Source: an uncultured Bacillota bacterium
Lineage (GTDB): Bacteria; Bacillota; UBA994; UBA5500
Length of the DNA stretch: 6,653 nucleotides
Reading direction: 5' to 3'
Assembly (NCBI GenBank): GCA_937874815.1
Contig: CALNBW010000501.1
Location: forward strand, 1 to 6,653
In this document: piece after piece, positions 6,160 through 6,653 of the stretch
Layout: each line of letters starts with the position of its first letter
Numbering within the stretch: position 1 is the stretch's first letter
Translations under genes and position numbers: made by a program
Notes under the pieces: generated by a model
What the model was told of the DNA's origin: nothing
Database searches by the model: none
Seen by the model: only the letters and a program-made list of their open reading frames with translations

Positions 6160-6185
6160 CCGCATGCTATACTAGCATATTGCGG
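6160..6185. promoter_or_regulatory. Dyad upstream of the holin-like gene, possible operator
   Basis: ATGCTA and TAGCAT (3-bp centre) are nested in CCGC and GCGG with a three-base bulge, about 27 bp before the holin-like start codon. The sequence also holds TA-rich hexamers (TATGCT, TAGTAT) that could be a -10 on minus, but I see no convincing -35. A repressor site or leader hairpin controlling the lysis pair is possible. No regulator gene is nearby. Confidence 0.35.
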
Positions 6186-6263
6186 AATTAGAGATTAGGT
6201 GCCAGCGTGGGTAGCATTTCTTCTAGCTTGTGCGAATAGCTATATCTTTGGCCCGCTGGACAA

Positions 6264-6292
6264 TAAAAAAACCAGAGGACATGTCCTCTGGT
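6264..6292 (-). terminator. Strong intrinsic terminator at the exit of the tandem array
   Basis: Positions 6271-6292 are a perfect 22-bp palindrome (half-site ACCAGAGGACA). On minus it is followed directly by seven T residues, the first shared with the stem (6271-6265). The opposite strand continues GTGTGTGG, so only leftward transcription would stop here. It ends whatever is transcribed through the 132-bp repeats and isolates it from the holin-like gene. It also lies inside the minus-strand reading frame that spans the array. Confidence 0.88.
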
Positions 6293-6334
6293 GTGTGGTT
6301 GCATTTGAAAGCTAGGTCGCCCCTAATAAGTCTG

Positions 6335-6653
6335 AGCTTCCCGGTTTCTGCGAAACCGTATAGCTGGGTTCTGTTCTGGTGGTTACCAAATTTCATAAAT
6401 GAAAATTTGGTTTGGTCTGAAGGCTGGGGTAAAAACCTATACCCCTTCGTGTTCATGCTAAGTATAAGCTTCCCGGTTTCTGCGAAACCGTATAGCTGGG
6501 TTCTGTTCTGGTGGTTACCAAATTTCATAAATGAAAATTTGGTTTGGTCTGAAGGCTGGGGTAAAAACCTATACCCCTTCGTGTTCATGCTAAGTATAAG
6601 CTTCCCGGTTTCTGCGAAACCGTATAGCTGGGTTCTGTTCTGGTGGTTACCAA
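6335..6653. repeat. Tandem array of a 132-bp structured unit, cut by the window end
   Basis: Copy 1 (6335-6466) and copy 2 (6467-6598) agree at every base. Copy 3 (6599-6653) is identical for its 55 visible bases. Each unit contains three inverted repeats, given here for copy 1: CGGTTTC/GAAACCG (6342-6358, 3-base loop), ACCAAATTTCAT/ATGAAAATTTGGT (6385-6411, one bulge) and GGGGTA/TACCCC (6426-6445). The unit is 44 codons long and has one frame without stops on each strand, so a 44-residue peptide repeat can be read on minus (containing GNHQNRTQLYGFAETGK); I recognise neither translation as a protein family. The strong minus-strand terminator 42 bp outside the array indicates leftward transcription. 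Units do not vary, so there are no spacers and this is not a CRISPR array. Every unit carries TATACT on minus, but without a good -35. Function unknown. Confidence 0.9.

Noticed and set aside
6223..6588. Repeat protein of 121 residues on minus
   Set aside because: Its C-terminal part translates a strong intrinsic terminator, its start is only one of several equivalent internal methionines, and I see no Shine-Dalgarno or recognised domain. It was kept as a repeat and probable noncoding transcript.
6335..6653. CRISPR or other guide array
   Set aside because: The units are identical over their full 132 bp, with no variable spacers and no short direct repeat, and no cas gene is visible.

Overview
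The window looks like chromosomal DNA from an anaerobic Gram-positive lineage, most likely a Clostridia-type Firmicute. Grounds: strong purine-rich Shine-Dalgarno sites, GTG starts used or possible, a lone KinB/KinE-style histidine kinase, a cell-wall amidase carrying a copper-amine-oxidase-like stalk domain, and many GC-rich palindromic repeats between genes. This is inference from gene style; no rRNA or other taxonomic marker is present.

Layout, left to right. Positions 1-190 hold palindromic repeat fragments and a possible promoter. A twelve-helix-type ArsB/NhaD ion permease follows on + (191-1459), and a long imperfect hairpin (1498-1579) lies behind it; part of that hairpin recurs inverted in front of the permease. 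A NYN/PIN-like nuclease-fold protein (minus, 1609-2421) and an orphan membrane sensor histidine kinase (plus, 2668-3687) are transcribed divergently from a shared 246-bp gap. Between the kinase and an RlmM-like 23S rRNA ribose methyltransferase (minus, 3878-4894) lies about 190 bp made almost entirely of nested palindromes; the last one contains the methyltransferase stop codon. The methyltransferase has its own promoter, just downstream of a strong terminator that ends the next unit.

That next unit (minus, 6133 to 5016) pairs a small three-helix membrane protein resembling a holin with a leaderless N-acetylmuramoyl-L-alanine amidase. It has the form of a two-gene lysis cassette, but no phage structural or replication genes are visible.

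The right edge (6335-6653) is a tandem array of a 132-bp unit: two full copies identical at every base and a third cut by the window end. Each unit has three hairpins. A strong minus-strand intrinsic terminator (6265-6292) sits just beyond the array, inside the only long minus-strand reading frame. This points to a repetitive, structured, probably noncoding transcript read leftward, and it is the least explained part of the window.

The genes do not form one pathway. They look like several short independent transcription units (ion transport, NYN protein, signalling, rRNA modification, lysis-type pair) separated by repeats.
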